This document shows positions 10,115 to 17,953 of a stretch of 64,000 nt of DNA, one piece after another. Position numbers and translations under genes: made by a program. The notes under the pieces are model-generated. The model was not told the DNA's origin. It worked only from the letters and a program-made list of their open reading frames with translations, and did no database searches. The number at the start of each line of letters is the position of its first letter. Position 1 is the first letter of the stretch. This DNA comes from SCGC-AG-212-J23 sp035649175 (GTDB lineage Bacteria; Pseudomonadota; Gammaproteobacteria; Burkholderiales; SG8-39), in assembly GCA_035649175.1 (NCBI GenBank), contig DASRKB010000243.1, positions 28,262 to 92,261 on the forward strand, written 5' to 3'.

Positions 10115-10852
10115 CTAGCGGCCGCCGGACACGTCTACCAGAGCCCCGCTCATGTATGAGGACTCCTCCGAGGCGAGCCAGACGATGACTTGCGCGACCT
10201 CGTCCGCCTCACCGGGCCGGCCGAGAGGGGCGGTCGCACCGATCCGCTCCAGGCGCGCCGGGTCGCCGCTCGAGTGGTGGATATCGGTGCGGATGATGCC
10301 AGGACGCACCGCGTTTACGCGGATGCCGTCCGGGCCCACTTCCTTCGCTAGCCCGATGGTCAGCGTGTCGATGGCACCCTTCGCGGCCGCGTAGTCCACG
10401 TACTCGCCGGGCCCGCCGAGCTTCGCGGCAATCGAGGAGACGTTGACGATGGTCCCGCCTTTGCCGCCCCGCTTGCGCGACATGCGCTTCACGGCCTCGC
10501 GCGCGCAGAAGAAGCTGCCGAAGACGTTGACGGCGAACATGCGCTGCAGCCGCGCTGCGGTGATCGCCTCGAAGCGGGTCGCCAGGTCGACGATGCCCGC
10601 ATTGTTGACCAGTGCGGTTACCGCGCCGAACTCGCGGTCGACGGTCTCGAAGAGACGCGCGACGTCGGTTTCGTCCGACACGTCGGCAGGCACGGCGATC
10701 GCCCTGCGACCGATGTCCTTGGCAAGCTGCTCGGCGGCCGTCCGCTCCCTCCGGTAGTTGATGCACACGGCGTAGCCGCGGGCGGCGGCAAGTCGCGCCG
10801 TCGCCGCGCCGATGCCGCGGCCGCCGCCGGTCACGATCATTACGTTGCTCAT
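10115..10852 (-). CDS. SDR-family oxidoreductase (inserted between mutL and miaA)
   Basis: 245 residues of the classical short-chain dehydrogenase fold. The cofactor motif is GGGRGIGAA, followed by NNAG, the catalytic Ser in VNVSSIAAK and the Tyr-x3-Lys YAAAK. An Arg pair after the second strand (NYRRERT) suggests NADP(H) preference. The end VRPGIIRTDIHHSSGD and YMSGALVDVSGG resembles YgfF-like glucose-dehydrogenase-family members. The substrate cannot be told from sequence. Its ATG overlaps the mutL stop (TGATG), so expression is coupled to mismatch repair and tRNA modification genes with which it has no obvious link. Confidence 0.85.
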   Translation of the reverse strand: MSNVMIVTGGGRGIGAATARLAAARGYAVCINYRRERTAAEQLAKDIGRRAIAVPADVSDETDVARLFETVDREFGAVTALVNNAGIVDLATRFEAITAARLQRMFAVNVFGSFFCAREAVKRMSRKRGGKGGTIVNVSSIAAKLGGPGEYVDYAAAKGAIDTLTIGLAKEVGPDGIRVNAVRPGIIRTDIHHSSGDPARLERIGATAPLGRPGEADEVAQVIVWLASEESSYMSGALVDVSGGR

Positions 10853-12534
10853 CAGCGCCCTCGCAGGAAGAGCCGATCGAGGTCGGTCAGCGTCAGCTGG
10901 TACCAGGTCGGGCGCCCGTGATTGCAGCGGCCCGAGCGCTCGGTTTCCTCCATCTCGCGCAGCAGCGCGTCCATCTCGGGAAGCGTCAGCGTACGGTTCG
11001 CGCGCACCGCCGCGTGGCACGCCATGGTGGCAAGCAGTTCGTTCTGGCGCGCGGCCATTACCTCGCTCGCGCCGTACTGCTGCAGCTCGCGAAGAACGCT
11101 GCGCGCAAGCCCCGGCAAGTCGCCCCCCGCAAGCAGCGCGGGCGCCGTTCTCACCGTCAGCTCGTTGGGGCCGGAGACCGTTGCCTCCAGCCCCAGTCGC
11201 TGCAACACCTCGCCGTTCTCTTCGGCGGTCGCGGCGTCGAGCGCCTCCACCGAAAGCACCGCAGGCACGAGCAGCACCTGGCGTGGCACCTCGCCAGCGT
11301 CGAGCCCCGCCTTGAGCTTCTCCATGAGGATGCGCTCGTGGGCCGCGTGCATGTCGACGAGCACCAGTCCCGCCTCGTTCTGCGCGAGGACGTATACCCC
11401 ATGGAGCTGGCCGAGCGCGTTGCCCAGCGGCCGCAGCCCTTCCTCGATGAGCGGCTGGTAGGCGGGCGCGGGCTGTGCGAGCGCAAGGCCAGCCTGCAGC
11501 GGCGCGCCGGACATCGACACCGAGGCATAACTGACCGGCGCATCGGCGACGCCCGGCGAGAGCGCGCGGCGCAGGGCATTCACGACGAACTGGTGCACCG
11601 CGCGCGCGTCGCGGAAGCGCACCTCGGTCTTCGCTGGATGCACGTTGACGTCCACTGCTCTCGGGTCAAGGGCTAGAAACAGCACATACGCTGGCTGTCG
11701 ATCTCCGTGCAGCAGCTCCGCGTACGCCTGACGTGCCGCATGAGCGAGCAGGCGGTCGCGAACGAAGCGCCCGTTCACGAAGAAGTATTGGGAGTCGGCG
11801 CGCGACAGGGCTGCGTCCGGCGCTCCCGCAAGGCCTGTGAGCCCGAGGGCGCCGCTTTGCGCATCCACCGGTATGCTCTGTCGGGCAAAGCCCTCGCCGA
11901 GCAGCGCCGCGGCGCGCTCAGCGGCGCCCGCTGGACGCAGGTGCCGGCTCATGCGGCCGTTGTGCTTGAGCGAGAAGGCGACCTGCGGCCGGGCAAGCGC
12001 GATGCGCCGGAAGGTTTCGTCGCAATGCGCCAACTCGGTCGCTTCGCTCCGCAGGAACTTGCGCCGCGCCGGCGTGTTGAAGTAGAGCTCGGCGACCTCC
12101 ACCGTGGTGCCCGGAGCACGCGCGGCTGGCTCAGGCTCCTGCATCCGGCCGGCTTCGGCCCGGATGCGCGTCGCATGTGCCGCCGCCGGCGTGCGCGTGG
12201 TTAGGCTCAGCCGCGACACGGATGCGATCGACGCCAGGGCCTCGCCGCGAAATCCCATGGTGGCGACCGCTTCCAGGTCCTCGAGACTCGCGATCTTGCT
12301 TGTCGCGTGCCGCGCGACGGCGAGCGGTAGATCGGCGGCGTCGATGCCGGTGCCATCGTCCTCGACCAGGATGCGACGCGTGCCGCCCTCTTCCAGCGTG
12401 ACGGAGATCGCCCGCGACCCGGCGTCCAGGCTGTTCTCTAGCAGCTCCTTTAGCACCGAGGCCGGACGCTCCACAACTTCGCCCGCGGCGATCTGGCTCA
12501 CCAGGAGCTCCGGCAGGATACGAATGGACGCCAT
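10852..12534 (-). CDS. mutL: DNA mismatch repair protein MutL
   Basis: 560 residues. N-terminal GHKL ATPase: ELLENSLDAG, VEDDGTGID, HATSKI and GFRGEALASI. The C-terminal dimerisation/endonuclease domain contains DMHAAHERILME, which fits DxHA(x)2E(x)4E, with ACHAAVRA and CNHGRPT as the other metal-site blocks. MutL with this motif nicks the daughter strand itself and is found in bacteria lacking MutH/Dam. The ATG at 12534 (MASIRIL) is chosen because the conserved N-terminus begins here. Leads the operon with SDR and miaA. Confidence 0.96.
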   Translation of the reverse strand: MASIRILPELLVSQIAAGEVVERPASVLKELLENSLDAGSRAISVTLEEGGTRRILVEDDGTGIDAADLPLAVARHATSKIASLEDLEAVATMGFRGEALASIASVSRLSLTTRTPAAAHATRIRAEAGRMQEPEPAARAPGTTVEVAELYFNTPARRKFLRSEATELAHCDETFRRIALARPQVAFSLKHNGRMSRHLRPAGAAERAAALLGEGFARQSIPVDAQSGALGLTGLAGAPDAALSRADSQYFFVNGRFVRDRLLAHAARQAYAELLHGDRQPAYVLFLALDPRAVDVNVHPAKTEVRFRDARAVHQFVVNALRRALSPGVADAPVSYASVSMSGAPLQAGLALAQPAPAYQPLIEEGLRPLGNALGQLHGVYVLAQNEAGLVLVDMHAAHERILMEKLKAGLDAGEVPRQVLLVPAVLSVEALDAATAEENGEVLQRLGLEATVSGPNELTVRTAPALLAGGDLPGLARSVLRELQQYGASEVMAARQNELLATMACHAAVRANRTLTLPEMDALLREMEETERSGRCNHGRPTWYQLTLTDLDRLFLRGR

Positions 12535-12574
12535 CAGCCGGGGCAACAGAGAGGTCTTCGTGTAACGATGCGCG

Positions 12575-12580
12575 ATTATA
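12575..12580 (-). promoter_or_regulatory. Putative -10 box for mutL operon
   Basis: On the minus strand this is a perfect TATAAT, preceded directly by TG. It lies 40 bases before the mutL ATG. The -35 region at usual spacing is poor. On the plus strand the overlapping sequence TATACA (12577-12582) could serve the DedA-like gene. Confidence 0.35.
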
Positions 12581-12651
12581 CAATCGGCGCGTGGAGCGCC
12601 TTTTCTGGCAATGAATCGGCCGTCTGCGCGCTTGGCGCGCCCGTGCATGCG

Positions 12652-13290
12652 ATGAGCGCGTCGCTGCCGCATCTCACACGCCCGCCCCGCAAACCCAGTG
12701 CGCTGAAGCGGCTTTATGAATGGGTGCTGCACTGGGCGGAGACGCCGCACGGGGTGGCCGCGCTCATCGTGCTGGCGTTCGTCGAGTCGTCCTTCTTCCC
12801 GATCCCGCCGGACGTGCTGCTCATCGCGCTGTGCATGGGAGCGCCGAAGAAGAGCTTCGCGTTTGCTCTATGGTGTGCGCTAGGATCCGTGCTGGGCGGC
12901 GTGGCGGGCTACTACATCGGCTACGCTGCGGAGCCTCTTGGGCGCTGGATCATCATCGACATGCTGGGTTACCAGTCCGCCTGGGAGACGGTCGCGCAAC
13001 TGTACGGCGAGAACGCGTTTCTCGCGATCCTCACGGCGGCCTTTACGCCGATCCCCTACAAGGTTTTCACCATCGCTGCCGGGGTTTTCCACGAGCAGGT
13101 GCCGTTGTGGACGCTGATAGCGGCATCCGCCATCGGTCGCACCGGGCGCTTCGTTCTCGTCGGCGGCGCGATCTACTTCTTCGGCCCGCCGATCAGGCGG
13201 TTGCTCGACAAGTATCTGGAGCTCTTCACGGCCGTCTTCATGGTGCTTTTGGTCGCCGGATTCGCGCTGATCAAGTACTTCGCAAGCTGA
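12652..13290 (+). CDS. DedA/VTT-domain membrane protein (YqaA-like)
   Basis: About 212 residues with four or five hydrophobic segments. The family signature is clear: FVESSFFPIPPDVLL near the N-terminus and the second re-entrant motif AAFTPIPYKVFTIAAGVF, plus a conserved GRTGRF. DedA/VTT proteins act as lipid carriers or flippases in the inner membrane and affect envelope integrity and cell division. Start choice is uncertain: 12652 (MSASLPHL) has no clear ribosome site, and an upstream ATG at 12568 is also in frame. Divergent from mutL, convergent with the amidase gene. Confidence 0.88.
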   Translation: MSASLPHLTRPPRKPSALKRLYEWVLHWAETPHGVAALIVLAFVESSFFPIPPDVLLIALCMGAPKKSFAFALWCALGSVLGGVAGYYIGYAAEPLGRWIIIDMLGYQSAWETVAQLYGENAFLAILTAAFTPIPYKVFTIAAGVFHEQVPLWTLIAASAIGRTGRFVLVGGAIYFFGPPIRRLLDKYLELFTAVFMVLLVAGFALIKYFAS

Positions 13291-13302
13291 GTTCGCCCGC
13301 GA

Positions 13303-14478
13303 TCAGTTCAGCGCGAGCGGTGAAGCTGGGCGAGGCGGGTGCTTGGCGATGTAGTCTCGGATTCCTTCCAGAATCGCGCGCGCGAGCTGGTCCCGGTACT
13401 CCCGGTCCCCAAGACGCTTTTCTTCGTCCGGGTTCGAGATGAACGCCGTTTCCACGAGGATCGAAGGCACATCGGGGGCCTTGAGCACCGCGAAGCTCGC
13501 CTGCTCCACCTGTGGCTTGTGCAGCGTGTTGACCGTCCCGAGGCGCTGCAGCACGGCGCTGCCTAGCCGCAGGCTGTAGTCGATCGTCGCAGTCTGGGAG
13601 AGATCCAGGATGGTGCGCTTCACGTGGCTGTCCATGTTCTTCAGCTCGACACCGCCGATGAGGTCGGATTCGTTCTCCTTCTGCGCGAGGAAACGGGCCA
13701 TCTCGGAGGTGGCGCGACGCTCGGACAGCGCAAACACCGAGGAGCCTCTGGCGTGGGGACGTACGAACGCGTCCGCATGGATGGAGACGAGAAGATCGGC
13801 CTTGACGTTGCGCGCCTTCTCCACGCGGTCGGAGAGCTGCAGGAAGTAGTCACCGTCGCGGGTCAGAACGGCCCGCATGTTCGGCTCGGCATCGACAAGC
13901 GCCTTAAGGCGCTTGGCGATCATCAGCGTCACGTCCTTCTCGCGCGTGCCGCGCCGGCCGAGCGCGCCCGGGTCCTCACCGCCATGCCCGGGGTCGATCA
14001 CGATGGTGGCTAGCCGGGCGACCGTCGGCAGCCGCCTCTGGGTTTCGCGGATGAGCTCGGCAAGAGGATCCCTCGCCTTGGCCGGGTAGACATCGAGCAC
14101 GAGCCGGTGACCGTACCCGCCGATCGGCTTCAGCGTGAAGATCTGTGGCTTAACCTCGTCCTTGACCTCCAGCACCACGCGCACGACGCCTGGCCTGTTG
14201 TGCCCGACCCGGATGACCTGGAGATGGGGATCCTCGGCGCTCACCTTTCCTGCGAGCTCGGCAAGCGTCGGGGCGATCTCGCTCGTCTGCAGATCGAGCA
14301 CGAGCCGCACCGGGTTGGGCACGCTGAAGAACTCGTACTTGAGCTCGTCCTTGCTCTCGATCGTGACGCGGGTGTACTCCGGCGCTGGCCAGATACGCGA
14401 GGCCACGACCTGCGCCTGGGCGCTCGCTACGAAAGCGAGCGAAGCGAAGACAGCCAGGCAGCTCCAGAAGGCGTGCAC
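13303..14478 (-). CDS. amiC: N-acetylmuramoyl-L-alanine amidase (AmiC-like)
   Basis: 391 residues from a GTG at 14478. The first 23 residues (VHAFWSCLAVFASLAF... ending SAQAQ) form a Sec signal peptide. An AMIN peptidoglycan-binding domain (about 30-130) is followed by an Amidase_3 domain with zinc ligands and catalytic Glu in IVIDPGHGGEDPGALG, GTREKDV, LLVSIHADAF and ILVETAFISN. It cleaves the amide between MurNAc and the stem peptide for daughter-cell separation. It overlaps the end of tsaE by 52 bases; tsaE-amidase is a standard proteobacterial pair. Confidence 0.93.
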   Translation of the reverse strand: MHAFWSCLAVFASLAFVASAQAQVVASRIWPAPEYTRVTIESKDELKYEFFSVPNPVRLVLDLQTSEIAPTLAELAGKVSAEDPHLQVIRVGHNRPGVVRVVLEVKDEVKPQIFTLKPIGGYGHRLVLDVYPAKARDPLAELIRETQRRLPTVARLATIVIDPGHGGEDPGALGRRGTREKDVTLMIAKRLKALVDAEPNMRAVLTRDGDYFLQLSDRVEKARNVKADLLVSIHADAFVRPHARGSSVFALSERRATSEMARFLAQKENESDLIGGVELKNMDSHVKRTILDLSQTATIDYSLRLGSAVLQRLGTVNTLHKPQVEQASFAVLKAPDVPSILVETAFISNPDEEKRLGDREYRDQLARAILEGIRDYIAKHPPRPASPLALN

Positions 14479-14891
14479 GCCTCGACCGTGGCCCGCCGCC
14501 CCTCTCCCTGGAAGTCCAACTGCACTTCCAAGTCCGGCGGCGGCAAAGCCCCTTGAGCCCGCTCGGGCCACTCCACTACACAGGCCGCGTCTGGACCGAA
14601 GTATTCCCGGAAGCCAGAGTTCCACCATTCCGCTTGGTCCTTGATCCGATAGAAATCAAAATGATAAAAGTTTAAGCTCGAAAGCATGTAAGGTTCAACC
14701 AGAGCGTAACTGGGACTCTTGACTGGTCCGGCGTGACCGAGCGCCTGTAGCAGCCCCCGGACGAGGGTTGTCTTGCCCGCCCCGAGGTCACCCTTTAAGT
14801 GCAGTACAAGTCCGGGACCGATACCCCGGGCGAGGGAGGCCCCTAGTCGCAGCGTCGCCTCGACATCCGGCAAACTAAACTCGAATCGCAT
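14427..14891 (-). CDS. tsaE: tRNA t6A synthesis ATPase TsaE
   Basis: 154 residues. P-loop GDLGAGKTTLVRGLL, then KSPSYALVEPY and FYHFDFYRI, all typical. With TsaB, TsaD and TsaC it makes the threonylcarbamoyl-A37 modification; TsaE's ATPase recycles the complex. The ATG at 14891 (MRFEFSLPD) overlaps the start codon of divergent queG: the two ATGs share two bases (CATG, 14889-14892). The stretch 14640-14700, coding SSLNFYHFDFYRI, is distinctly AT-richer than its surroundings, which fits the conserved Asn/Phe/Tyr/Asp/Ile codons. Confidence 0.95.
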   Translation of the reverse strand: MRFEFSLPDVEATLRLGASLARGIGPGLVLHLKGDLGAGKTTLVRGLLQALGHAGPVKSPSYALVEPYMLSSLNFYHFDFYRIKDQAEWWNSGFREYFGPDAACVVEWPERAQGALPPPDLEVQLDFQGEGRRATVEACTPSGAAWLSSLRSLS

Positions 14892-15930
14892 GGACTTCGC
14901 AGCCCTCGCGCACCGCATCAAGAGTTGGGGAACAGAGCTCGGCTTCCAGAAAGTCGGCATCGCGGACGCCGATCTTTCGGCTGCCGAGCCGCGCCTGCTC
15001 GAGTGGCTGGCCCAGGGGTGGCATGGCGACATGGAGTATATGGCGCGGCATGGCGCGCTCCGCGCCCGCCCTGCGGAGCTTGTCCGCGGCACGCTGCGCG
15101 TCATCTCTTGCCGGATGGACTATATGCCGGCGAAGCGTGAAGCGCGCTTGCCGGTAAAGGCGGAGATCGCCCGCTACGCCCGCGGGCGCGACTACCACAA
15201 GGTATTGCGCGGGCGCCTGCAGGCGCTGTGCGACCGCATCGCAGGGGAGGTCGGGCGCTTCGGCTACCGGGTCTTCTCGGATTCGGCGCCGGTCATGGAG
15301 GTCGATCTCGCCGCGAAGGCGGGCCTCGGCTGGCGGGGGAAGCACACGCTGCTCTTGTCGCGCGATGCCGGTTCCTGGTTTTTTCTCGGCGAGATCTACT
15401 GCGACCTGGACCTTCCGGTCGACTCCCCGGAGAAGGAGCATTGCGGCACCTGCGAGCGCTGCATCGACGTCTGCCCGACGCAGGCGATCCGCGGGCCCTA
15501 CCGCCTCGACGCCCGCCGCTGCATCTCGTACCTGACCATCGAGCACAAGGGATCGATTCCCGAGGCGCTTCGGCCTCTCATCGGCAACCGCGTCTACGGC
15601 TGCGACGACTGTCAAACGGTCTGCCCGTGGAACCGCTTCGCGCAGCCCACGGGCGAGAAGGACTTCGAGCCGCGAAACGGCCTCGACCGGGCGACGCTGG
15701 TGGAGCTCTTCGCCTGGACCGAGGAGGAATTCGACGCTCGCCTGCGCGGCTCGCCCATCCGGCGGGTAGGGTACGAGCGCTGGTTGCGAAACCTGGCGGT
15801 GGGGCTGGGCAACGCGCCGGCATCGCCGGCCGTGCTCGCGGCGTTGCGCAGCCGCGAGAACCACCCCTCCGCGCTAGTCAGGGAGCACGTCAGATGGGCA
15901 ATCTCGCGTCATGAGCGGCTGGCAGCCTGA
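14890..15930 (+). CDS. queG: Epoxyqueuosine reductase
   Basis: 346 residues. Last step of queuosine synthesis on tRNA: B12-dependent reduction of epoxyqueuosine. Two 4Fe-4S clusters are visible, CGTCERCIDVCPTQAI and CDDCQTVCPWNRF, after a cobalamin-binding N-terminal region with FSDSAPVMEVDLAAKAGLGW. The ATG at 14890 is chosen because MDFAALAHRIKSW matches the usual N-terminus. There is no ribosome site; a TAAACT hexamer at 14876-14881 ends 8 bases before the ATG. Its 3' end overlaps the next gene by 20 bases. Confidence 0.95.
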   Translation: MDFAALAHRIKSWGTELGFQKVGIADADLSAAEPRLLEWLAQGWHGDMEYMARHGALRARPAELVRGTLRVISCRMDYMPAKREARLPVKAEIARYARGRDYHKVLRGRLQALCDRIAGEVGRFGYRVFSDSAPVMEVDLAAKAGLGWRGKHTLLLSRDAGSWFFLGEIYCDLDLPVDSPEKEHCGTCERCIDVCPTQAIRGPYRLDARRCISYLTIEHKGSIPEALRPLIGNRVYGCDDCQTVCPWNRFAQPTGEKDFEPRNGLDRATLVELFAWTEEEFDARLRGSPIRRVGYERWLRNLAVGLGNAPASPAVLAALRSRENHPSALVREHVRWAISRHERLAA

Positions 15931-16795
15931 CCGGCTCCTCCCGGGTTTCGAGGCGCGGGAGCTTCCCTCGCCGGAGGACTACGACGGCCCGGTGGTGGCG
16001 ACGCTCGTGCGCCTGCCTGTGCGGGATGCCCCCGCCGGGCCGGTGCTGTACGTGCACGGCTTCGCCGACTATTTTTTCCAGCGGCACATGGCCGAGCGCT
16101 TCGCCGCCGAGGGCTACGCCTTCCACGCGCTCGACCTGCGCAAGCACGGGCGCTCGCTGCGTGAGCACCAGCACCCGAATTTCTGCAAGAGCATCACCGA
16201 GTATTACACGGACATCACGCGGGCGATCGACGTCATCGGCGCCCCCGTCCTGCTCACCGGACACTCCACCGGGGGGCTGGTCTGCTCGCTCTACGCGCAT
16301 GAAGGCGAACGGCGCGCGCAGGTGGAAAGGCTGTGGCTGAACAGCCCGTTCCTCGACTGGAACGTGCCCGACTGGAAGAAGCCGCAACTGCACGTCGCCG
16401 CGGCGCTGGGGCGCTTTTTCCCGTTCCTGAACGACCCGAAGGCGTTTCGGCCGGAGTACACGCGTGGGCTGCACGCGGAGTGGGACTTCGACCTGCGCCT
16501 GAAGCCCCTCTACGGTTTTCCCCTCTACTACGGCTGGGTCGGGGCGATCTCGGATGCTTTCGCCAAGGTGCACCGCGGGCTCGCCATCGCGTGCCCGGTG
16601 CTCTCCATGCACGGGGACGAATCCGACATCGTGCTCGACTGGCGCCATATCGCGCGCTGGTCCCGCCTCCTCGGACCGGACGTCACCGTGCTGTCGTTCC
16701 CCGGCGCATGGCACGACCTCGTCTGCTCGCCGCAGCGGATCCGCGACGAGGTGTTCAGCCAGCTCTTCGCGTGGGCGGAACGAGTCTCAGCGTGA
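15911..16795 (+). CDS. Alpha/beta hydrolase, lysophospholipase-like (S33)
   Basis: 294 residues. The fold is shown by VLYVHGFADYFFQRHMAE (oxyanion strand), the nucleophile elbow GHSTGG, the acid in SMHGDESDIVLDW and the catalytic His in PGAWHDL. The closest recognisable class is serine aminopeptidase/monoacylglycerol lipase-like hydrolases; the substrate is unknown and there is no signal peptide. Overlaps queG (20 bases) and, at its 3' end, the convergent DUF2784 gene (41 bases). Confidence 0.85.
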   Translation: MSGWQPDRLLPGFEARELPSPEDYDGPVVATLVRLPVRDAPAGPVLYVHGFADYFFQRHMAERFAAEGYAFHALDLRKHGRSLREHQHPNFCKSITEYYTDITRAIDVIGAPVLLTGHSTGGLVCSLYAHEGERRAQVERLWLNSPFLDWNVPDWKKPQLHVAAALGRFFPFLNDPKAFRPEYTRGLHAEWDFDLRLKPLYGFPLYYGWVGAISDAFAKVHRGLAIACPVLSMHGDESDIVLDWRHIARWSRLLGPDVTVLSFPGAWHDLVCSPQRIRDEVFSQLFAWAERVSA

Positions 16796-17159
16796 CGAGC
16801 GCGGCCGCGGTCCACGCCACATAGATCGAGGTGAAGACCCACTCGGGGGCGCGGTAGTAGAGAAGCTCCTGTACCCACCGCCCGACGAAAGACTGCGCCG
16901 GGACGCTGCCGCGCAGGGCGTCCTCCCAGACGGTGAGCGGGCAGGCGATGCCGAGCAGCGCCTCCGCGGCGACGAAAGCGATCGCCCCCAGGTGCAGGTA
17001 GCGGAACCAGCGGTTGCGGACCCAGCGCCAGCCGAGCGCGGCGCCGATCCACACGATGACGAGGCCGCCCGCGATGAAGGCGGCGATGAGGAAATGGGCG
17101 ACGAGGAGCGCGTCTGCGATCAGCCGCGCTCCTGCGGCCGCCGCGGGTCGGCGATCCAC
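16755..17159 (-). CDS. DUF2784 family membrane protein
   Basis: About 134 residues with four predicted membrane helices, beginning ADALLVAHFLIAAFIAG. Conserved family features include WIGAALGW...RNRWFRYLHLGAIAFV and CPLTVWEDALR, then YYRAPEWVFTSIYVAW. Function unknown. The GTG at 17159 is chosen from a GGAG four bases upstream; it lies inside sseA (40-base overlap), implying coupled translation. Last gene of a three-gene overlapping operon with the Rieske oxygenase and sulfurtransferase. Confidence 0.75.
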   Translation of the reverse strand: MDRRPAAAAGARLIADALLVAHFLIAAFIAGGLVIVWIGAALGWRWVRNRWFRYLHLGAIAFVAAEALLGIACPLTVWEDALRGSVPAQSFVGRWVQELLYYRAPEWVFTSIYVAWTAAALVTLRLVPPTRRAG

Positions 17160-17953
17160 TCGCTCCACGAGCCCGCGTAGAGCTTGCCGCCTGGCAGGCC
17201 GGCGTGCTCCATGGCGAGCAGGTTGTGGCAGGCCGCCACGCCCGAGCCGCAGTAATGGATGAGCTCGGAAGGAGAGCGATCTCCCAGAACCTTCCGGAGC
17301 TCGCGCTTCAGCTCTTCCCGGGTCTTGAAGGTGCCGTCGGGATGGACGTTGTCCATGTTGAAGTGGTTCTTCGCGCCGGGGATGCGCCCCGCGACCGGAT
17401 CGATCGGCTCCGACTCCCCGCGCCAGCGCGCCGGGGCGCGCGCATCGACAAGAAGGGCTTTGCCGTGCAGCTTTTCCACGTCGTGAACGTCGAGAGCAGC
17501 ATCGGCGCGAACACGCGCGGGATACCGCGTCGGCGCGAAGCGCGGGATCTCGGAGGTGACCGGGTGCCCTTCCTTCATCCACTTGGCGAAGCCGCCGTCG
17601 AGCACCGCGACATCCCCGTGTCCGACCCAGCGCAGCATCCACCACAGCCGCGCCGCCATGGCGCCGTTGGCGCCGTCGTAGCAGGCGACGCGGTCGCCGG
17701 GCTTCAGGCCCTGCTGGCCGAGCCAGGCCACGAAGGCGCCCGCGTCGGGAAGCGGGTGCCGGCCATTCGTGCCGTTCTTCGGGGCGGAGAGGTCGCGGTC
17801 GAGGCTCGCGAAGACGGCACCCGGGAGGTGCGACTCGCGATACTGCGCCTCTCCGAGCTCGGGCTTCATCAGGTCGTGGCGGCAGTCGAACAGCCGCCAC
17901 GCGCCGAGGCTACGGCTTAACGCTTCCGTCGAGACGAGCGTGGAGCCACTCAT
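17120..17953 (-). CDS. sseA: 3-mercaptopyruvate/thiosulfate sulfurtransferase
   Basis: 277 residues with two rhodanese domains. The N-terminal inactive domain has FDCRHDLMKPELG; the C-terminal domain has the active Cys in the loop CGSGVAAC. This loop type (CGSGVTA) indicates mercaptopyruvate as the preferred sulfur donor in the SseA group. Moves sulfane sulfur to thiophilic acceptors. GGAGGTG lies about 8 bases before the ATG. The start lies inside the end of the Rieske gene (44-base overlap). A role in Fe-S maintenance of the oxygenase is possible but unproven. Confidence 0.92.
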   Translation of the reverse strand: MSGSTLVSTEALSRSLGAWRLFDCRHDLMKPELGEAQYRESHLPGAVFASLDRDLSAPKNGTNGRHPLPDAGAFVAWLGQQGLKPGDRVACYDGANGAMAARLWWMLRWVGHGDVAVLDGGFAKWMKEGHPVTSEIPRFAPTRYPARVRADAALDVHDVEKLHGKALLVDARAPARWRGESEPIDPVAGRIPGAKNHFNMDNVHPDGTFKTREELKRELRKVLGDRSPSELIHYCGSGVAACHNLLAMEHAGLPGGKLYAGSWSEWIADPRRPQERG

